DNA of 64,000 nucleotides, taken from the NCBI GenBank assembly GCA_036269135.1, contig DATASQ010000063.1, forward strand, positions 1 to 64,000. The letters are read 5' to 3'. The DNA comes from Palsa-343 sp036269135. Its GTDB lineage: Bacteria; Acidobacteriota; Terriglobia; Terriglobales; Acidobacteriaceae. The position numbers and the translations under genes are program-made. Positions 27,028-36,355 of this stretch are shown here, in pieces; position 1 is the first letter of the stretch, and each line of letters starts with the position of its first letter. The notes beneath the pieces are model-generated. The model made no database searches and was not told where the DNA came from. It worked only from the letters and a program-made list of their open reading frames with translations.

Positions 27028-27945
27028 CTAGGCCGCTTCTTCCTTTTCCGACTTCACCGCGTGACCGCCGAACTCGTTGCGCATAATGGCGAGCATGCGA
27101 TCGGTGAAGTTGTACTCTTCGCGGCTGCGAATGCGGCGCAGCAGCGATTCGGTGATTATCGGCGCGGCGACATTCAGATTGATCGCCTCAAACACCGTCC
27201 AGCGTCCCTCCCCGGAATCCTCGACGTAAGGTTCCAGCCCCTTCAGGTCGGGGTTCCGTCCCAGCGCGTCGGCGGTGAGGTCCAGCAGCCAGGAGCGGAT
27301 CACGCTGCCGTATCGCCAGACCTGTGCGATTTGCGCGAGGTCGAGATCCATCTCTTTCGCTTTCATAATCGCGAAGCCTTCGGCGTAGGCCTGCATCATG
27401 CCGTACTCGATGCCGTTGTGCACCATCTTGACGAAGTGCCCTGAGCCGGCAGCCCCCATATGGCCCCACCCTTTGTCTTTTCCGGGAGCGAGCGTCTCGA
27501 AAATCGGATAAAGGCGCTCTACAACGGCATCTTCGCCGCCCACCATCATGCTGTAGCCTTCCTTCAGCCCCCAGACGCCGCCCGAGGTGCCGACGTCCAC
27601 GAAGTTGAACCCCTCGGCCTTCAGCTCGCGGTAACGCCGCTGACTGTCCTGATAATTCGAGTTGCCGCCATCGATGATGGTGTCGCCCTTCTGCAGCAGC
27701 GGCGTCAGCTTCGCGATGGTTTCATCCACCGGCTTGCCGGCCGGCACCATCAGCCAGACCGCGCGCGGAGCGGCGAGGTGCTTCGCGAGCTCTTCGAGCG
27801 TGGAAACGCCGGTGGATCCGGTATCCGTCAGCCGCTTGACCGCTTCGGCGCTGAAATCGAATCCGACGACCTTGTGACCGCCGAGGCGCAGCCGCTCCGC
27901 CATGTTGCCGCCCATTTTCCCCAGTCCGATGATGCCGAGTTCCAT
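27028..27945 (-). CDS. gnd: 6-phosphogluconate dehydrogenase, short (GndA/YqeC) type
   Basis: The 305-residue decarboxylating dehydrogenase makes ribulose-5-phosphate. It has the dinucleotide-binding GLGKMGGNMAERL at the N-terminus, the substrate motif VGTSGGVWGLKEGY, and GSGHFVKMVHNGIEYGM with the catalytic Lys. At about 300 residues it is the short form, which in several bacteria prefers NAD over NADP; cofactor preference here is not certain. An excellent ribosome binding site (AGGAGG) precedes the ATG at 27945, so it may be translated strongly. Confidence 0.94.
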   Translation of the reverse strand: MELGIIGLGKMGGNMAERLRLGGHKVVGFDFSAEAVKRLTDTGSTGVSTLEELAKHLAAPRAVWLMVPAGKPVDETIAKLTPLLQKGDTIIDGGNSNYQDSQRRYRELKAEGFNFVDVGTSGGVWGLKEGYSMMVGGEDAVVERLYPIFETLAPGKDKGWGHMGAAGSGHFVKMVHNGIEYGMMQAYAEGFAIMKAKEMDLDLAQIAQVWRYGSVIRSWLLDLTADALGRNPDLKGLEPYVEDSGEGRWTVFEAINLNVAAPIITESLLRRIRSREEYNFTDRMLAIMRNEFGGHAVKSEKEEAA

Positions 27946-27994
27946 TTGCTTTCCTCCTGCGAAATCGATCAGAATCCCGATTCGTGAAAAGTTG

Positions 27995-28639
27995 TCAGGC
28001 GCGCAACAGATCCGCCCCGTCGCGTTCCAGTGAAATGCCCAGCCGCATCAGCTCGTCGGCCAGCTGTGCCGATCCTTCGTAGCGAATACCGTGGATGCCA
28101 AGAGAGGCGGCAGCGGCAACGTTCTCCGGCCGGTCGTCGATAAAGACCACGTCCTCGGGGTCGCACTGCAACACATCCAGAGCGATCCGATAAAGCCGGA
28201 GATCGGGCTTGCGCACGCTGAGATAGCACGATGTGAAGAAAGCGCTGAAGACCTGCGAAAGGCCGAATTTCTTCAGGCGGAACTCGTTCATCGCGCGCGA
28301 CTCATTATTGACCGTGGCGAGCACATATTCTTCGGATGCGGCCAGCTGGCGAACGATTCCCAAAGCGCCGTCGGACAGAACCGTGGATTGGGCGCGGATT
28401 GCGTCGAGAAACTCCGACTGCGAAAACGCGCGCGGCTGAAAAAAGACGGTACGGCGCAGGTATTCCTCGATGCCGACCTCGTCGCGTTCCCAGGGCTCAG
28501 CGAGTTCGGCGTGGCGCAGTTCGAAATCCGCGCGGTCGAGGCCGAAGCGCGCGACGACGGCGTCGCGCTGCTGGTGATCCCACGCATTGGTGAGCAAAAC
28601 GCCGCCCACGTCCCAAAGCATCGTGCTGATGCCGTTCAT
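27995..28639 (-). CDS. HAD-IA family phosphatase
   Basis: The 214-residue haloacid dehalogenase-like hydrolase has motif I MLWDVGGVLL (the D-x-G-G-V form found in YihX-type sugar phosphatases), motif II ATVNNES, motif III Lys in SVRKPDLRLY and motif IV VVFIDDRPENV. The ATG at 28639 is backed by CAGGGAGATG. It sits between rpiB and gnd. A sugar-phosphate substrate such as glucose-1-phosphate or a pentose phosphate would fit, but this is context only. Confidence 0.82.
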   Translation of the reverse strand: MNGISTMLWDVGGVLLTNAWDHQQRDAVVARFGLDRADFELRHAELAEPWERDEVGIEEYLRRTVFFQPRAFSQSEFLDAIRAQSTVLSDGALGIVRQLAASEEYVLATVNNESRAMNEFRLKKFGLSQVFSAFFTSCYLSVRKPDLRLYRIALDVLQCDPEDVVFIDDRPENVAAAASLGIHGIRYEGSAQLADELMRLGISLERDGADLLRA

Positions 28640-28664
28640 GGCATCTCCCTGGTGAAATCGTGCA

Positions 28665-28688
28665 GACAAAAGAAGGGCCTGGGGGCCC
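28665..28688 (-). terminator. Possible weak terminator after rpiB
   Basis: On the minus strand GGGCC-CCCA-GGCCC is followed by TTCTTTTG, eight bases after the rpiB stop. The stem is only five base pairs, so it may give partial termination between tkt-rpiB and the HAD-gnd-zwf-pgl-glk genes. Confidence 0.4.
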
Positions 28689-28696
28689 GGCTGATT

Positions 28697-29167
28697 CTAC
28701 TGCTTTGCTGTTTCCGGCATGTTACGAGCTTCGATGGCCTTCACCTTATTCAGACGGCGGACATATCGTTCCACCTGCGACTGGAAACGCGCATCGAGAA
28801 AAGCGGCGACCAGATCGAAGGCTAACTCCTGGCCGATGATGCGCGCGCCCAGCACCAGCACGTTCATGTCGTCGTGCTCGACGCCCTGATGCGCGGAATA
28901 GTGGTCGTGGCACATGCAGGCGCGAATACCGGGCATCTTATTCGCGGCGACGCAAACGCCCACGCCGCTGCCGCACACCAGAATGCCGCGATCGGCGCGG
29001 CCCGCCTGCAGCGCTCGACCGACGGCTTCGGCAAAATCCGGGTAGTCGGAGGGCTCGGTGTTGAAGGCGCCGAGGTCGATCACCTCGTGGCCGAGCCGCT
29101 CCAGGTAGCCGCGCACTTCTTCTTTCAGCGGGTAGCCGGCGTGATCCGCTCCAATGGCCAGTCTCAT
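28697..29167 (-). CDS. rpiB: Ribose 5-phosphate isomerase B
   Basis: The 156-residue RpiB/LacAB-type isomerase interconverts ribose- and ribulose-5-phosphate. IGADHAGYPLKEEV is at the start, CGSGVGVCVAANK carries the catalytic Cys, and ACMCHDHYSAHQGVEHDDMN contains the His that opens the ring. It starts two bases after the tkt stop, so translation is coupled. Confidence 0.95.
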   Translation of the reverse strand: MRLAIGADHAGYPLKEEVRGYLERLGHEVIDLGAFNTEPSDYPDFAEAVGRALQAGRADRGILVCGSGVGVCVAANKMPGIRACMCHDHYSAHQGVEHDDMNVLVLGARIIGQELAFDLVAAFLDARFQSQVERYVRRLNKVKAIEARNMPETAKQ

Positions 29168-29169
29168 CG

Positions 29170-31191
29170 TTATTTCCCCGCCATGGCCGGTTCGGCCTTC
29201 CGTGCGCGCTCGACCAGAGCCTTAGCGCGGGCGACCACGTTGTCCGTACCGAAGCCGAGCTTCTCAAGGGCCGTTGCTCCCGGAGCCGATGCGCCGAAGC
29301 GATCCAGCCCGATCACGTCGCCATCCCTGCCGACGTACTTCCACCAGCCCAGGGTTGCGCCGGCTTCAATCGCCAGTTTCGGCAGATGGTCGGGGAAGAT
29401 CGATTCCTTGTAGCTGTCGGGCTGCTCCTCGAAAATCCGGACACTCGGCATGGACACCACACGCGCGCTGATGCCGTCCTTCTTCAACTGCTCGGCTGCC
29501 CGCACTGCCGGCCACAGTTCGGCGCCGGTGCCGACAATCAGCAGATCGGGCGCGTCGCCTCCCTGCTCCACGATATAGGCGCCGCGCCGGACGCCCTCAA
29601 AAACGCGCTGACGCACGGGATCGAGCAGCGGCAAATCCTGCCGCGAGAGCGCCATAAAGGACGGCCCTTTCCGCTCCAGGGCCAGACCCCAGGCAGCGGA
29701 TGTCTCGTTGCCATCGGCGGGCCGGAAATCGGTCAGGTGCGGAATCGCGCGCAGCATCGTCAATTGCTCGACCGGCTGGTGAGTGGGACCGTCCTCGCCG
29801 AGGCCAATCGAATCGTGGGTAAAGACGAAGAGGGAGTGGATCTGCATCAGCGCGGCGAGGCGGATGGCGGGCTTGGCGTAATCCGAGAACACAAAGAATG
29901 TCGATCCGTAGGGGATCACGCCGCCATGCGCCGCCATGCCGTTCACAATGGCGCACATGCCGAATTCGCGAACGCCGAAGAAGATGTTCTCTCCGGTCGG
30001 ATCGAGGTGGAAATTCGGGCTGTCCTTGATGACGGTCTTGGTCGAAGTGGAGAGATCCGCGGCACCCCCGATGATCTCCGGCACCTGTTTCGCAACCGCA
30101 TTCATCACCGTGTTGCCGGCGGTGCGAGTCGCAACCGGCTTGCTGTCCGCGGGGAACTGCGGAAGCGACTGCTGCCAGCCATCCTTCAGCCGGCCCGCCT
30201 GCACGCGCTCGAATTCGGCAGCGGCTTCAGGAAAGGCCTTCCGGTAATTGGCGAATACGGCGTTCCAGTCCGACTCGTCCTTTGCACCGCGGTCCACGGC
30301 CTGCAGCCAGTTCTTCCCGGCATCGTCAGGAACGTAAAAGTTCTTATCTTCGGGCCAGCCGAGATTCCTTTTCGTCTCCTTCACCGCTTCGACGCCGAGG
30401 GCTTCGCCGTGGGCCTTGCTGGTGCCCGCCTTGGGGCTGCCGTAGCCGATCACGGTGCGGACAGCGATCAGCGAGGGTTTATCCTTCACGGCCTGAGCCG
30501 CCTCAATCGCCTTCGAGATGCCTTCCAGATCGTTGCCGTCGCCTACCAGCTGCACGTGCCAGTGATAAGCCTCGAACCGCTTCAGAACATCTTCCGTGAA
30601 CGACAGCTCCGTCGGACCATCGAGGGAGATCAGATTGTCGTCGTAGAGATAAATGAGCTTGCCGAGCCCCAGAGTGCCCGCCAACGAGGCCGTCTCATGG
30701 GAGACTCCTTCCATCAAGTCGCCATCGGACACGAGCCCGTAAGTGTAATGGTTGACGATCTCGAAGCCAGGACGGTTATAGAGCGCGGCCAGGTGCTTCT
30801 CGGCCATGGCCATGCCCACACCCATGCCAAAGCCCTGTCCCAGGGGCCCGGTTGTCACCTCGACGCCATCGGTATGGCCGTATTCAGGGTGCCCCGGCGT
30901 TCTCGACCCCCACTGGCGGAACTGCTGCAGGTCCTCGATCGACAGGTCGTAGCCGGTCAGGTGCAGCACGGAATAGAGCAGCGCCGAGGCGTGCCCGTTC
31001 GAAAGCACAAAGCGGTCGCGATTCGTCCACTTCGAGTGCTTCGGATTGTGCCGCATGTATTTGTGAAAGAGGAGATAGGCAATGGGCGCGTCGCCCAGCG
31101 GCGCCCCCGGATGGCCGCTGTTCGCCTTTTGTACGGCATCCACCGCCAGAAAGCGCAGGGCATTAATGGATAACTGATCGAGTTCGTTCAT
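29170..31191 (-). CDS. tkt: Transketolase
   Basis: The 673-residue thiamine diphosphate enzyme transfers two-carbon units in the non-oxidative pentose phosphate pathway. NSGHPGAPLGDAPIAYLLF is near the start, with SNGHAS, GPLGQGFGMGVGMAMAE and the ThDP/Mg motif DGDLMEGVSHETASL following. The pyrimidine-domain HDSIGLGEDGPTHQPVEQL contains the catalytic Glu region. The ATG at 31191 follows CGAGGATT and CCGAGGAG. No transaldolase is in the window. Confidence 0.96.
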   Translation of the reverse strand: MNELDQLSINALRFLAVDAVQKANSGHPGAPLGDAPIAYLLFHKYMRHNPKHSKWTNRDRFVLSNGHASALLYSVLHLTGYDLSIEDLQQFRQWGSRTPGHPEYGHTDGVEVTTGPLGQGFGMGVGMAMAEKHLAALYNRPGFEIVNHYTYGLVSDGDLMEGVSHETASLAGTLGLGKLIYLYDDNLISLDGPTELSFTEDVLKRFEAYHWHVQLVGDGNDLEGISKAIEAAQAVKDKPSLIAVRTVIGYGSPKAGTSKAHGEALGVEAVKETKRNLGWPEDKNFYVPDDAGKNWLQAVDRGAKDESDWNAVFANYRKAFPEAAAEFERVQAGRLKDGWQQSLPQFPADSKPVATRTAGNTVMNAVAKQVPEIIGGAADLSTSTKTVIKDSPNFHLDPTGENIFFGVREFGMCAIVNGMAAHGGVIPYGSTFFVFSDYAKPAIRLAALMQIHSLFVFTHDSIGLGEDGPTHQPVEQLTMLRAIPHLTDFRPADGNETSAAWGLALERKGPSFMALSRQDLPLLDPVRQRVFEGVRRGAYIVEQGGDAPDLLIVGTGAELWPAVRAAEQLKKDGISARVVSMPSVRIFEEQPDSYKESIFPDHLPKLAIEAGATLGWWKYVGRDGDVIGLDRFGASAPGATALEKLGFGTDNVVARAKALVERARKAEPAMAGK

Positions 31192-31300
31192 AATCCTCGT
31201 CTCTCCTCGGGAATCTGTGGGCTGGGGACGCTGCGGATCGCCGGACAATCAATCCTGATTCTCGCTCTCCTCGTTGGATGACGCAAACCAGCCGTCCGTC

Positions 31301-33718
31301 TCATGAGGGCGGTTCCAGCTTTACTTCGAAATTACGGCCCTCCCAGCGACTCTCGTCCGGCCAGAACAAAGTGAAGGTCAGCGAGCCAGTCTGGTCCGGG
31401 GTGGTGGGCAGATCGGCGTAGGACCCCGCGTAGCCGACCTGCGTACTGTCGAGAGACTGGGTCGTCTGCCAGCCGTCGGGCGACCAGATGACCCGAAAGC
31501 GCTCCGCCGAGGTGATGCGCAGCGCTTTGCCGGCGCTCATCTCACGAATCTGACGGCGGAGCACCTTGAAAACTTCGATCCGGCTTTCCGGATGATGTCC
31601 TCGCGCGTAGCGCTCTTCCACGACGGGGATGCAGTCGTAGACGCGGTTGTCGGCGGCCGAGCGCAGCAACTTCAAATATTCGGAATGCGCCCAGACCAAC
31701 GGCATGGCCGAACCCGCGGGACCGCCCAGCACGAGTCCGTTCTTGTCCGGCTCGTCCCAGATCTGCTCGGGGAGCATGCCCCCGCCGGAGGCGAAGCGCT
31801 CCATGGTGGCGATGAGCGGCCGGACATCGCGGCCGGCCGCCAGCTCGTAGTGAGCCCGCTCGCCCACCAGCAGCGGCCATGCGCGTCCTTTGCCCCAGCC
31901 CAGGAAAGGGCCGCCGTCGCTGCGCTGACCATAGCCGTCGTGGTTGTAGCGAAGCCAGCAGGGACCCTTCGGCGTCTCCACTTTGAGAACATGGTCCACC
32001 ACTTTGAGCGAGTCGACGATCAGGGGATCGTCCGCCGCGCGCACCCCGTAGCGCACCAGTTCGAGAAAACCGGCATCGATGATCTCGCGCGCCTCGAAGT
32101 CCGCCTTTTCCCCTGGCTCAATGTTGTTGATGTGCACACGCTGGCGCCCGCACTCATCGTGCGCGTAGGGATCACCACACTCCGGCGGACGAATGCGCAT
32201 GTAGTGGCGTTTCACGTCCGGGTGCAGGACTCCGTGGTTCGTGACGGTCCAGTCTTCCAGATGGCTCTCGACCCAGTCGGCATGTTCTTCGAGAAACTCA
32301 GCCAGTTCCGGCGCGCTGTGGGCCCGCGCCATATCGGCCGCGCAGATGAGCGCCGCAATCACCGCCGCCAGGGTCGATGGCGAGTAGCCAGCCGTTTCCT
32401 CCCAGCGTTCCTGCTGGGTGACCGGCGCGTAGCGCACCAGAAAGCCGGCAGCGCGCTCCACAAACGGAAATGTGGCGAAGCTGCCGAGCGCGTCGTGCTT
32501 CCACAGGCGCCACGCCAGCATGATCGGGAAGGCGACTTCGTCGGCCTGGATGCCGGTCCAGTAGGGCTCGCCGTTGACCCAGAAATTCTGGGAAAAGCCG
32601 CCGTCGGGCCGCTGCGTGCAGGCCAGGTAGACGAGGGCGCGGAGCGCGGTCTCCCACCGTCCGCAGGCCATCAGCGCGGTGGCGGTCTGGACCATGTCGC
32701 GGGTCCACACCAGGTGATAGCCGCCCAGATCGTCATCCCCTTTGGCGTAGCCCCAGGGAATCGACGCCGAGGCAACAAAGGCTCCGCCATAGGTCTTGTC
32801 CTCGTGGGCCAGAACCACGTTGTGGCTGATGTTCAGCAGGCGTCCGTTGTCGTTGCTGCAGCACGCCAGTTCGCGCGGGGTGGCGGCGCGGTGCCACTGC
32901 TCGATGAAGCGATTCAGATGGCGCTCGAAGGGAACGCCGAGCGATCCCACCGTGGCTGAGAGAGCGGCATGGTGCCCTTCCCCGAAGCCAATGCCGATTG
33001 TGAACTCGCGGCGATTCATCGGCAACTCGCCCATGATGGCGATATTGCCGTTGAGCGCCGAGCCGAATTCCCAGTCCATGGTGAAGTTCTGCTTCAGGTC
33101 CTGCCATCCGTCGCTCGCGCCCACATAGCCGCAGCTGGCACGGGAAAAACCGCAGTCGGCGGCAAAGGCGAGCGACATCGTCTCTTTCCAGGCCAGCACC
33201 ACGCGCTGACCGGCCACATCGGCCACCTGCGCGGAATTGCCGCGCCCGCCCACCTCCAGATGCGGCGACAGCAGAGCGTAAATGTGCAGCCGCGACAGGA
33301 ATTCCTCATCCCCCTCCAGACGCACATTCACCAGCATCACCGGATAATGGGGATCGGCGATCATCCGGCGAACGATCGTGTACCTTCCTTCAGGATCGCG
33401 GTTGCGCACGCAGACGGCCAGGGCATCCGAATCGATGTAGTCGAATTCGTGGATCAGGTCGCGCCGTTCCTCGTGGAAGAACGTTTCTCCATCAGTGATG
33501 AGAAACTGCATGTCTCGCGTTTGTGGACGGTCGATGGTGGGGCAGTAAATCTCGTTCAGGATGCCGTGGGAGACGGTGAACCAGATTTTGCTGGAAGCGG
33601 CGTAGGCCGTGCTGACGGTGTCTTTGGCACTGGAGGTCCATCGGGGCTCAAGACCGGGCGCACCGAAGGCCAGGCCCTGGCCTTCGATCCATCGATATCG
33701 CAGCGTCGCATCTGCCAT
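31301..33718 (-). CDS. Glucoamylase, glycoside hydrolase family 15
   Basis: The 805-residue bacterial glucoamylase has an N-terminal glucodextranase-like beta-sandwich (residues 1-270; SSKIWFTVSHGILNEIYCP) and then an (alpha/alpha)6 barrel. Catalytic landmarks are YHLVWTRDMVQTATALM, general acid Glu in RWEETAGYSPSTL, and general base Glu in GGGMLPEQIWDE. The last 100 residues form an extra small domain. It releases glucose from the non-reducing ends of alpha-glucans. No signal peptide is visible, so it probably works in the cytoplasm on imported or stored glucan. It leads into tkt 109 bases downstream. Confidence 0.93.
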   Translation of the reverse strand: MADATLRYRWIEGQGLAFGAPGLEPRWTSSAKDTVSTAYAASSKIWFTVSHGILNEIYCPTIDRPQTRDMQFLITDGETFFHEERRDLIHEFDYIDSDALAVCVRNRDPEGRYTIVRRMIADPHYPVMLVNVRLEGDEEFLSRLHIYALLSPHLEVGGRGNSAQVADVAGQRVVLAWKETMSLAFAADCGFSRASCGYVGASDGWQDLKQNFTMDWEFGSALNGNIAIMGELPMNRREFTIGIGFGEGHHAALSATVGSLGVPFERHLNRFIEQWHRAATPRELACCSNDNGRLLNISHNVVLAHEDKTYGGAFVASASIPWGYAKGDDDLGGYHLVWTRDMVQTATALMACGRWETALRALVYLACTQRPDGGFSQNFWVNGEPYWTGIQADEVAFPIMLAWRLWKHDALGSFATFPFVERAAGFLVRYAPVTQQERWEETAGYSPSTLAAVIAALICAADMARAHSAPELAEFLEEHADWVESHLEDWTVTNHGVLHPDVKRHYMRIRPPECGDPYAHDECGRQRVHINNIEPGEKADFEAREIIDAGFLELVRYGVRAADDPLIVDSLKVVDHVLKVETPKGPCWLRYNHDGYGQRSDGGPFLGWGKGRAWPLLVGERAHYELAAGRDVRPLIATMERFASGGGMLPEQIWDEPDKNGLVLGGPAGSAMPLVWAHSEYLKLLRSAADNRVYDCIPVVEERYARGHHPESRIEVFKVLRRQIREMSAGKALRITSAERFRVIWSPDGWQTTQSLDSTQVGYAGSYADLPTTPDQTGSLTFTLFWPDESRWEGRNFEVKLEPPS

Positions 33719-33855
33719 GGGACCCGCTATTCTCTCCGAATTCTCAGAATCCTGCGTAACGATTGGATCAATTCACAGGCACAAAAGCGTCAGCCCTGCT
33801 GCGGCGGATCATTTTCCCGCGCCGGATCCCGGACCCGCCAGGTTTTCGGGCCCAA

Positions 33856-35307
33856 TTACGACACCTGCCACATGGCATTTACATCCGGATGAAACTGCAC
33901 CTGGCTCATGGCATGACCGATTTCGGGGTTCTTCATGAAGTATTTCCAGATGAAGCCGGTCCGCAGATTTTCGGCCATCAGCATCATAATTCCCTGATCG
34001 ATCCCCAGAATATCCGGCGCGAACCAGTTGGCGTGGGGCTGAAAGGCATCCACAAAGCCATACTTCGTATAGACCTTATCCTTGAACTGCTCGCGCATGC
34101 TCAGCAGAACATGCGTGCACTCCGCCGGCAGGAAGACGACCGATCCGCCCGCGGCGTTCGGGACCAGGGTGCCGTCCAGCGGCCCCATGGCCGGCGGCCC
34201 TCCCCAGACGCGATAGCCCTCGCGGGAATCCGAAGCGGAGACGCCCCACAGATTCTGGTCGAACCAGGGAAATCGGCGTCCTTCCGTCAGGCACCATAGC
34301 TGGTGGGCGCTGGTGGCGGCTATGGAATTGGTGAAGTAATTGGCGTGCAGATCGGCCACGTTCCGGAGATCGCACCATGCGTGTGCGTACTGGTGGATGA
34401 AGATCGGCGCGACGCCGCTGATGTAATCCAGGCCGCCGAACTGCACCACCGGCCGCTGCAGATCGTTCCAGGTGGTGGCGGGAATGGGATGCGTGGGCGA
34501 ACCGATGGCCAGCAGGTAGAGCACCAGCAGCTCGGAATAGATGTCCCAGCGATGGTTCAGGAACCCCTGGTCGGGCAGCCAGCCCATGGAGAGCGTGTCG
34601 CCGCCATTGAGCATCCACTCCCAGTCGATGCGGCGGTAGAAGGTCGTCGCCAGACCTTCGATCCTCGGATTATTCGCGAAATATTGGCGGCAGGTGAGAA
34701 TCCCGCACAGCAGCCAGCAGGTGTCGATGGAGGAGAGCTCGCAGCCGAACATGCGCTGCCCGCTCTCCATGTCGATGAAGTGATAGAGGAAGCCATGCTC
34801 GTGCGGGCAGTCCTCCAGCAGAAAGGCCAGCGTTTTCTCCACCCGCTCTTCGCAGTCGAAGGGCTGCAGGTAATTGCGGTGGTGCGCGATACACAGCCCG
34901 GTCAGGCCAAAGCCCGTCGCTGCGATGCTGGAGACGCGGCTCAGGGACAGGCCCGCCGCCGGCGCGCGGTCGCGGACCATCCCCGTGCGCGGGCTGGCCT
35001 CGTTATAAAAAAAGTCACTGGCTCGCCCTTCCAGATCGTCCAGCAGCGTCTCCGCGGCCGTGGTCACCTGGGTGAAGGGGTGGTTGATGAATACCCCGGG
35101 CGTGTGGGGATACTTCGCAGCCGCCTGGGACTCCGACCTGGGCTCCTGGCCCGGCTTCACCTGCGGCGCCTGATTCTGGTTTTGTCCCAGAGCCAGCGCG
35201 GGCGCGCCGAGCGCCAGCACGCCGGATGCCCCGGCTCGGCGCAGGAGTTCTCTTCGGGTTATGGGCGATGGAGCCAATCGAGGCCCGTTTTTATCCTGAA
35301 ATTTCAA
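33856..35307 (-). CDS. Exported GH144-like glucoamylase-family protein
   Basis: The 483-residue protein has a twin-arginine signal (TRRELLRRAGASGVLALGAP) and an alpha-toroid of the Pfam Glycoamylase type. This family includes endo-beta-1,2-glucanases of GH144. Matching parts are VSSIAATGFGLTGLCIA, GFLYHFIDMESGQR, SSIDTCWLLCGIL and FGGLDYISGVAPIFIHQYAHAWCD. It should act outside the cytoplasm on a beta-glucan. The start shown is TTG at 35307, with no clear ribosome binding site; no ATG lies upstream of the Tat motif, so the exact start is uncertain. It is the first gene of the sugar cluster. Confidence 0.85.
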   Translation of the reverse strand: MKFQDKNGPRLAPSPITRRELLRRAGASGVLALGAPALALGQNQNQAPQVKPGQEPRSESQAAAKYPHTPGVFINHPFTQVTTAAETLLDDLEGRASDFFYNEASPRTGMVRDRAPAAGLSLSRVSSIAATGFGLTGLCIAHHRNYLQPFDCEERVEKTLAFLLEDCPHEHGFLYHFIDMESGQRMFGCELSSIDTCWLLCGILTCRQYFANNPRIEGLATTFYRRIDWEWMLNGGDTLSMGWLPDQGFLNHRWDIYSELLVLYLLAIGSPTHPIPATTWNDLQRPVVQFGGLDYISGVAPIFIHQYAHAWCDLRNVADLHANYFTNSIAATSAHQLWCLTEGRRFPWFDQNLWGVSASDSREGYRVWGGPPAMGPLDGTLVPNAAGGSVVFLPAECTHVLLSMREQFKDKVYTKYGFVDAFQPHANWFAPDILGIDQGIMMLMAENLRTGFIWKYFMKNPEIGHAMSQVQFHPDVNAMWQVS

Positions 35308-35607
35308 CAGAGATGCAGTCCGTCACCAGATAGAGTCTCCACTCGTCATCACAAGGGATGCGATCAGCGGCAGTCCTTTCCTCAATGTATAGGAGTCGCA
35401 CCGGCGGAAACGTCCCGGACGGTGAAAAACCGAAATTCAGCGTGCGCCGCGGTGCGGAGGGCCGCCGGTCTTGCACCCCGCAGCCCCTTCACTGCATCCA
35501 GTATGATCGGAGGGCGCATTCTGCGCGGACCTTCATTGGCATCCGCAAAAGGTCACGCGTGACCCCACGAAATAATCGCACCACCAACCTCGCCCAAGGA
35601 GGATGCT
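35308..35607. other. Divergent intergenic region, GH144-like gene / sodA
   Basis: These 300 bases hold no convincing gene. They must carry outward promoters for both neighbours. The only clear element is the Shine-Dalgarno sequence AAGGAGG at 35596-35602 serving the TTG start of sodA. Confidence 0.6.
35596..35602 (+). promoter_or_regulatory. Strong ribosome binding site deciding the sodA TTG start
   Basis: AAGGAGG lies five bases before TTG at 35608. An ATG at 35603 is in another frame, so this site is what fixes the TTG as the start. Confidence 0.8.
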
Positions 35608-36216
35608 TTGGCACACGAAGTTCCACCCCTTCCATACGACTATGCGGCGCTGGAGCCGCACATCGACGAACAGACGATGCACCTGCATCACGACAAGCAC
35701 CACACCGCCTACGTGAACAATCTCAACGGGGCGATCGAAAAGCACCCCGATCTCGCCAAACATTCCGCGGAAGATTTGCTGCGCAACATTAACAGCGTCC
35801 CGGAAGACGTGCGCACCACGGTCCGCAACAACGGCGGCGGGCACGTGAACCACACCATGTTCTGGGCCATCATGAAGCCGAACGGCGGCGGTGAACCGAA
35901 GGGCGCTATCGCCGACCAGATCAGGAAGGACTTCGGCAGCTTCGAGGATTTCAAGAAGCAGTTCAACGAGGCGACCGCGAAGCAGTTCGGCTCGGGCTGG
36001 GGCTGGCTTATCTGGGACGGCAAGCTGAAGATCATCACCACCGCCAACCAGGACAGCCCCTTCATGCAGGGCCATTTCCCCATTCTCGGCAACGACGTCT
36101 GGGAGCATGCTTACTATCTCAAGTACCAGAACCGGCGGCCGGAATACCTCGCTGCCTGGTGGAATACCGTCAACTGGGACGAGATCAACAAACGCTTCGA
36201 GACCGCAAAAAAGTAA
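35608..36216 (+). CDS. sodA: Superoxide dismutase, Mn type
   Basis: The 202-residue enzyme converts superoxide to oxygen and peroxide. Metal ligands are His in MHLHHDKHH, His in NHTMFW, and Asp/His in DVWEHAYYLKYQNRR. The GGGHVNHTMFW and TTANQDSPF segments (Gln in the second) point to the Mn rather than Fe form. No signal peptide, so cytoplasmic. It starts with TTG at 35608 after AAGGAGG. A 12-base inverted repeat begins 14 bases after its stop. Confidence 0.95.
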   Translation: MAHEVPPLPYDYAALEPHIDEQTMHLHHDKHHTAYVNNLNGAIEKHPDLAKHSAEDLLRNINSVPEDVRTTVRNNGGGHVNHTMFWAIMKPNGGGEPKGAIADQIRKDFGSFEDFKKQFNEATAKQFGSGWGWLIWDGKLKIITTANQDSPFMQGHFPILGNDVWEHAYYLKYQNRRPEYLAAWWNTVNWDEINKRFETAKK

Positions 36217-36229
36217 AAGTCCTCGCTCC

Positions 36230-36289
36230 AAATGCCCTTTCTTTTGTCTCAGGCGCTTTCTTTTGCCTCCGACCAGGGAAAGGGCATTT
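36230..36289 (+). repeat. Perfect 12-base inverted repeat after sodA
   Basis: AAATGCCCTTTC at 36230-36241 is exactly complementary to GAAAGGGCATTT at 36278-36289, leaving a 36-base loop. There is no T-run on either side, so it may be a transcript-stabilising or attenuating stem rather than a standard terminator. It lies between sodA and the SGNH hydrolase gene. Confidence 0.65.
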
Positions 36290-36355
36290 CCATCTCCGGC
36301 GGAGTTTATGATGGTCGGTTCCGCACCATCCGCAGTTCTCCGGAGGATTGCCGTT

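Noticed and set aside
25322..32959. Large plus-strand frames opposite zwf, tkt and the glucoamylase
   Set aside because: All are antisense shadows of enzymes with intact active-site motifs.
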